A stretch of 33,049 nucleotides of DNA from the NCBI GenBank assembly GCA_963617965.1, contig CAVEQO010000026.1, positions 1-33,049 on the forward strand. Direction: 5' to 3'. The position numbers and the translations under genes are program-made. This document shows positions 30,547-33,049 of the stretch, piece after piece; positions within the stretch are counted from its first letter, which is position 1; every line of letters begins with the position of its first letter. Origin of the DNA: UBA6382 sp963617965. GTDB lineage: Bacteria > Bacteroidota > Bacteroidia > Bacteroidales > Bacteroidaceae. Under the pieces are notes generated by a model. That model was not told the origin of the DNA and made no database searches. It worked only from the letters and a program-made list of their open reading frames with translations.

Positions 30547-30906
30547 TCAGTTCTGTACTTGTGGCGGAGTCTGCGGAGCGGAAAACCTTTCTATTTTGTC
30601 AGCCCAGACTTCCGTTATGGTTCTCCGCATGCCGTTCTTGTCTTCATAGGTGCGCGAGTGTATGCTTCCTTCAACGAAGAGTTTTTGCCCTTTCCTTACG
30701 CTCTGCTCCACGAATTTCGCCAGATTCCCCCATGTGACGATGTTGTGCCAGTCCGTCCTTTCTGCAACCTGTGTTCCGTTCGGCAGCGTGTATCCCGGAT
30801 CTGACGTCGCTATTGAAAATGTGGCGACTGGACGATCCTTGTCTATGTACCGCACCTTGGGGTCTTGCCCTACGTTGCCGATGAGCATCACTTTGTTCAA
30901 TGACAT
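30547..30906 (-). CDS. ssb: Single-stranded DNA-binding protein, short form
   Basis: An OB-fold protein that coats single-stranded DNA in replication and repair. The 119-residue sequence has the family segments MSLNKVMLIGNVGQDPKVRY, VATFSIATS, ERTDWHNIVTWGNLAKFVEQSVRKGQKLFVEGSI and RTITEVWADKIERF. It ends SAPQTPPQVQN, so the disordered linker and the acidic DDxPF-type tip that recruits partner proteins are missing. This may be a secondary SSB, or the tip may be dispensable in this lineage. It sits between a phosphopantetheinyl transferase and a DUF4293-like gene, with 15- and 24-base gaps. Confidence 0.95.
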   Translation of the reverse strand: MSLNKVMLIGNVGQDPKVRYIDKDRPVATFSIATSDPGYTLPNGTQVAERTDWHNIVTWGNLAKFVEQSVRKGQKLFVEGSIHSRTYEDKNGMRRTITEVWADKIERFSAPQTPPQVQN

Positions 30907-30930
30907 AATGGCTTCTGTCTTTTTTGGGGG

Positions 30931-31338
30931 CTATCTCAGCCTGTCTGCCGAACGGACTAAATTGTCATCATACTTTATGCGCTTGTGCGCCATGATGTTG
31001 AAGAAGATGCACAGTATGGGCAGGTAGAAGACCGCTCTGTCCCACGGCCCGCGTGTCACGCCGGTTGCGGCGCAGACAACAGCCAAGGCGTAGCCTGCGG
31101 CAAATATCGCGCAGCCCAGTACCACGGCCTTCATTTGTCGCTGACGGTTTCTGTAGAGGAAAATGCTGCGGAACGAAACGGCGGAGCCAAGCAGCAGAAT
31201 TGCCGCATTAGCGTAATGCACGAATCCCGTTCCGCCGCCGGCACCTGTCAGAAACGGATGCCATAACCCGATGGCCATACTGACTATACCGATTATCGCA
31301 GCGCAAATCAGATGAATTGTTTGTATACGTTGTATCAT
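30931..31338 (-). CDS. DUF4293-like integral membrane protein
   Basis: A 135-residue protein with four hydrophobic helices (starting IHLICAAIIGIVSMAIGLW, then ANAAILLLGSAVSFRSIFLY, VVLGCAIFAAGYALAVVCAA, and AVFYLPILCIFFNIMAHKRI). It ends in a basic tail, IKYDDNLVRSADRLR. Length, MIQRIQT start and position beside rpoZ and bamD match a membrane family found in Bacteroidota and usually annotated DUF4293. Function unknown. The start ATG at 31338 is preferred over one five codons upstream because MIQRIQT is the usual N-terminus. Confidence 0.8.
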   Translation of the reverse strand: MIQRIQTIHLICAAIIGIVSMAIGLWHPFLTGAGGGTGFVHYANAAILLLGSAVSFRSIFLYRNRQRQMKAVVLGCAIFAAGYALAVVCAATGVTRGPWDRAVFYLPILCIFFNIMAHKRIKYDDNLVRSADRLR

Positions 31339-31392
31339 TGTGGCGTAAAGCACGCACTTGCAGCGTGCTGGTCTTGAAGAACTGGTGTAAGA

Positions 31393-31725
31393 CTACTTGA
31401 ACACTTTTTCCTCGTGCGGATTGCGGAAATAGATTTTGTCGTCAAGCATTTCCTGTTCGGCGATAAGGGTAGGCTTTGGCATACGCTCGTAGAAACGCGA
31501 GATTTCGATTTGCTCCCGGTTTTCGAACTCTTCTTCCAGAGCGTCGCTTTTGTTGCCGAACTCCCTCAGTTTCTGGTTCAGGTCGTTCTTTACTTCCGTT
31601 GTTATCTGGTTTGCGCGCTTGCTCATTATCACAACGCTTTCATAGATATTGCCGGTAGGTGCGGCATAGTCCATCAGGTTGCGTGTTTTCGTTGTAAGTG
31701 GGGCGTTTGTCTTCTTGTAATTCAT
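31393..31725 (-). CDS. rpoZ: RNA polymerase omega subunit, Bacteroidota type
   Basis: Small RNA polymerase subunit that helps fold beta-prime. The 110-residue sequence has TTKTRNLMDYAAPTGNIYESVVIMSKRANQI, matching the RpoZ/Rpb6 core. A charged helical segment follows (NDLNQKLREFGNKSDALEEE), then a tail IYFRNPHEEKVFK typical of Bacteroidota. It lies 24 bases after bamD and 54 before the DUF4293-like gene on the same strand. This linkage supports the assignment, as sequence identity to E. coli omega is low. Confidence 0.85.
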   Translation of the reverse strand: MNYKKTNAPLTTKTRNLMDYAAPTGNIYESVVIMSKRANQITTEVKNDLNQKLREFGNKSDALEEEFENREQIEISRFYERMPKPTLIAEQEMLDDKIYFRNPHEEKVFK

Positions 31726-31749
31726 TGTTCCGAAAAAATTATAGTTGCT

Positions 31750-32619
31750 TTATTCTTGACTGCCAACATCGAATTTGGCTATTTTCTTGTTTTTCAGTTC
31801 TTTTTCCGTCTTGGCAAAAATGTCGCGGGCTTCCTTCAGATAGGGTGACTGGGGGAATTCGTTCATGAATCCGTGGTACTCGTCAAGGGTGTCGTGCAGC
31901 CGTTCGTATTTTTTGACCTCCACGCTCTGTTCTGCCAGTTTGTATTTCGCTTTCAGCACCAGTATCGCGAAAGATTCCTTGCGCGCGCTGTACGGATAAG
32001 ACCTTATGGCGTTCTGGGCGGTAACAATGCAGGCTTGGTAGTTGTTTCCGCCGTTGCTGCAGTTGCCGAAATATCCCCCCAGATCATAATACAGTTTTGC
32101 CGCCAGGAATTCCTTTTCCACCAGTTTGTCCTGCAGCTTGAAAATCAAATCCTTTATTTCGGCGGCATGCTTGTTCGACGGATTGTAGTCAAGCACTGAA
32201 TTCAGCTCGCTGATAGCCGTATAGGTGTTTGTCTGGTCAAGCTTTGTGGGCAGCGTGGACATATAGTAGGATTTCGCCGCATAGAACCGCGCTTCGTCCA
32301 CAAAGTCCCCCATAGGATAAGACCGGCTGTAATACCTCTTGAGAATTTCGCTGGCACTGATGTAGTCGCGCGAAAGGTATTTGCACATCCCCAGCATGAA
32401 CAACGCCTCATCGCCCGGTTTCGTGTTTCTGAACGCCGGCATGATATTGTCCAGCAGCAGCGAGGCGTTGGAGTAGCTTCCTGTCATGTAGTACTGCTTC
32501 GCTCTCTCCAGCTTGTAGCTGTAGTCAGGATTCTTGAGGGCTTTTGTCGCCGAAGAGCACCCCGACACAAGTGCCACCACGCCTGCAACCGCAAATATGA
32601 TATGAAGGAAATGTTTCAT
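31750..32619 (-). CDS. bamD: Outer membrane assembly lipoprotein BamD
   Basis: Lipoprotein of the BAM complex that inserts beta-barrel proteins into the outer membrane. The 289-residue precursor has signal sequence MKHFLHIIFAVAGVVAL and lipobox VSGC with the lipidated C21. Tetratricopeptide-like helical pairs follow, for example YKLERAKQYYMTGSYSNASLLLDNI, GDFVDEARFYAAKSYY and YSARKESFAILVLKAKYKLAEQS. The start was placed at ATG 32619. A start 27 codons upstream adds a basic non-signal stretch and overlaps the promoter at 32698-32729. It heads the bamD-rpoZ-DUF4293 run. Confidence 0.94.
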   Translation of the reverse strand: MKHFLHIIFAVAGVVALVSGCSSATKALKNPDYSYKLERAKQYYMTGSYSNASLLLDNIMPAFRNTKPGDEALFMLGMCKYLSRDYISASEILKRYYSRSYPMGDFVDEARFYAAKSYYMSTLPTKLDQTNTYTAISELNSVLDYNPSNKHAAEIKDLIFKLQDKLVEKEFLAAKLYYDLGGYFGNCSNGGNNYQACIVTAQNAIRSYPYSARKESFAILVLKAKYKLAEQSVEVKKYERLHDTLDEYHGFMNEFPQSPYLKEARDIFAKTEKELKNKKIAKFDVGSQE

Positions 32620-32697
32620 TTGCGTCTTGTTTGTGTTGTTGTTCCGCCAGACGGCAATCCGTTGCGGACTCCGCGACCGCAAACTGCAACGGATGTG

Positions 32698-32729
32698 CAA
32701 AATTACTCCATTTGTCGTAATAATGCAAG
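32698..32729 (-). promoter_or_regulatory. bamD: Promoter of bamD-rpoZ
   Basis: On the minus strand CTTG (32726-32729), 20 bases, TAATTTTG (32698-32705). One mismatch in the -33 box; the -7 box is perfect. Predicted leader is about 70 bases. Confidence 0.7.
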
Positions 32730-33049
32730 GCTTTTAATGTTTTTTATCGGAGAGAACCGACACTGTTCAGCCGACAAATCAGGAGGATTGCCAAGCGTAC
32801 AGTCTTGTCTGTCTGAAGAAAAGCCTGGTGTCTGTCACTCCTCTAAAGGAAGTCCCGAACAGTTCGGTTTTTGCATTGAACGGTTTGGCAAGTGCATTTG
32901 TGACCCTGTTTGCGAAGAACTTTTCAAAAAAGGACTCCTGCTCTTTGACTTTGGTTTTCCGGCCATTTGCCGGTGGGCTTGAAGAGCAGGTGTATGCTGC
33001 GTACCAGCCGCTTCCGGAGATGTCTCCTGCAATGCGTCACAGGCAAGCC
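32730..33049. other. Unassigned right edge, possible partial gene
   Basis: No known gene was recognised in the last 320 bases. A plus-strand frame stays open from 32738 to the window end without an ATG. It could begin at GTG 32828 (VSVTPLKEVPNSSVFALNG onward) and has a fairly protein-like composition. The minus strand also has open frames here, including one from 33032 to 32835 rich in Ser, Pro and Lys. Since the frames overlap, at most one is real; a degraded gene is also possible. Confidence 0.25.

Noticed and set aside
1..33049. CRISPR arrays, insertion sequences, restriction or toxin-antitoxin genes
   Set aside because: No regularly spaced repeats, transposase motifs or defence domains were recognised on either strand.

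Overview
The window reads as chromosomal DNA of a Bacteroidota bacterium, order Bacteroidales, possibly Prevotellaceae (family is a guess). Three things support this. The gene families and neighbourhoods are typical: BamD beside a short RNA polymerase omega and a DUF4293-like membrane protein, a long PPi-dependent phosphofructokinase, HU-like proteins, and an FdtA/FdtB glycan set. Promoters have the form TTTG-N19/20-TAnnTTTG instead of the E. coli -35/-10 type. Shine-Dalgarno sequences are mostly absent. Most genes are housekeeping and intact.

Layout. The left edge (3-807) holds the 3' part of a tyrosine recombinase pointing at a tRNA-Arg. Genes 1009-6538 (+) form a tight run: panB, a receiver/PPDK-N protein, a MurU-like sugar nucleotidyltransferase and a family 2 glycosyltransferase. 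gdhA follows (6827-8164). From 14893 back to 8259 everything is on the minus strand: fdtA, a FemAB/GNAT-like acyltransferase, fdtB, a glycosyltransferase, an AmgK-like kinase fused to a RapZ C-terminal domain, an unannotated 49-codon gene, ilvA and ridA. The region 15031-15284 carries a probable SRP RNA in tandem with tRNA-Thr. It is followed by parC (15348-18077) and htrA (18385-19842). An RNA island at 20039-21144 contains rnpB (+), then tmRNA, tRNA-Glu and tRNA-Ser (-). A BASS-family transporter and thiC lie at 21259-23995 (-). The + run 24238-29573 is ftsY, rimO, a small HU, an HU protein with a membrane anchor and LysM-like tail, and pfp. The right end (-) holds a phosphopantetheinyl transferase, ssb, a DUF4293-like protein, rpoZ and bamD.

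How genes may work together. Two enzyme types of the Pseudomonas AmgK-MurU cell-wall sugar salvage route, an anomeric sugar kinase and a sugar-1-phosphate nucleotidyltransferase, are encoded about 4.5 kb apart. Here the kinase carries the domain that senses glucosamine-6-phosphate in E. coli RapZ, and it ends a glycan operon making a 3-amino-3,6-dideoxyhexose. This fusion, the membrane-tethered HU protein, the receiver/PPDK-N protein and the missed 49-residue gene are the most interesting items. SRP RNA and its receptor FtsY are both present. No CRISPR array, insertion sequence, riboswitch or defence island was recognised.
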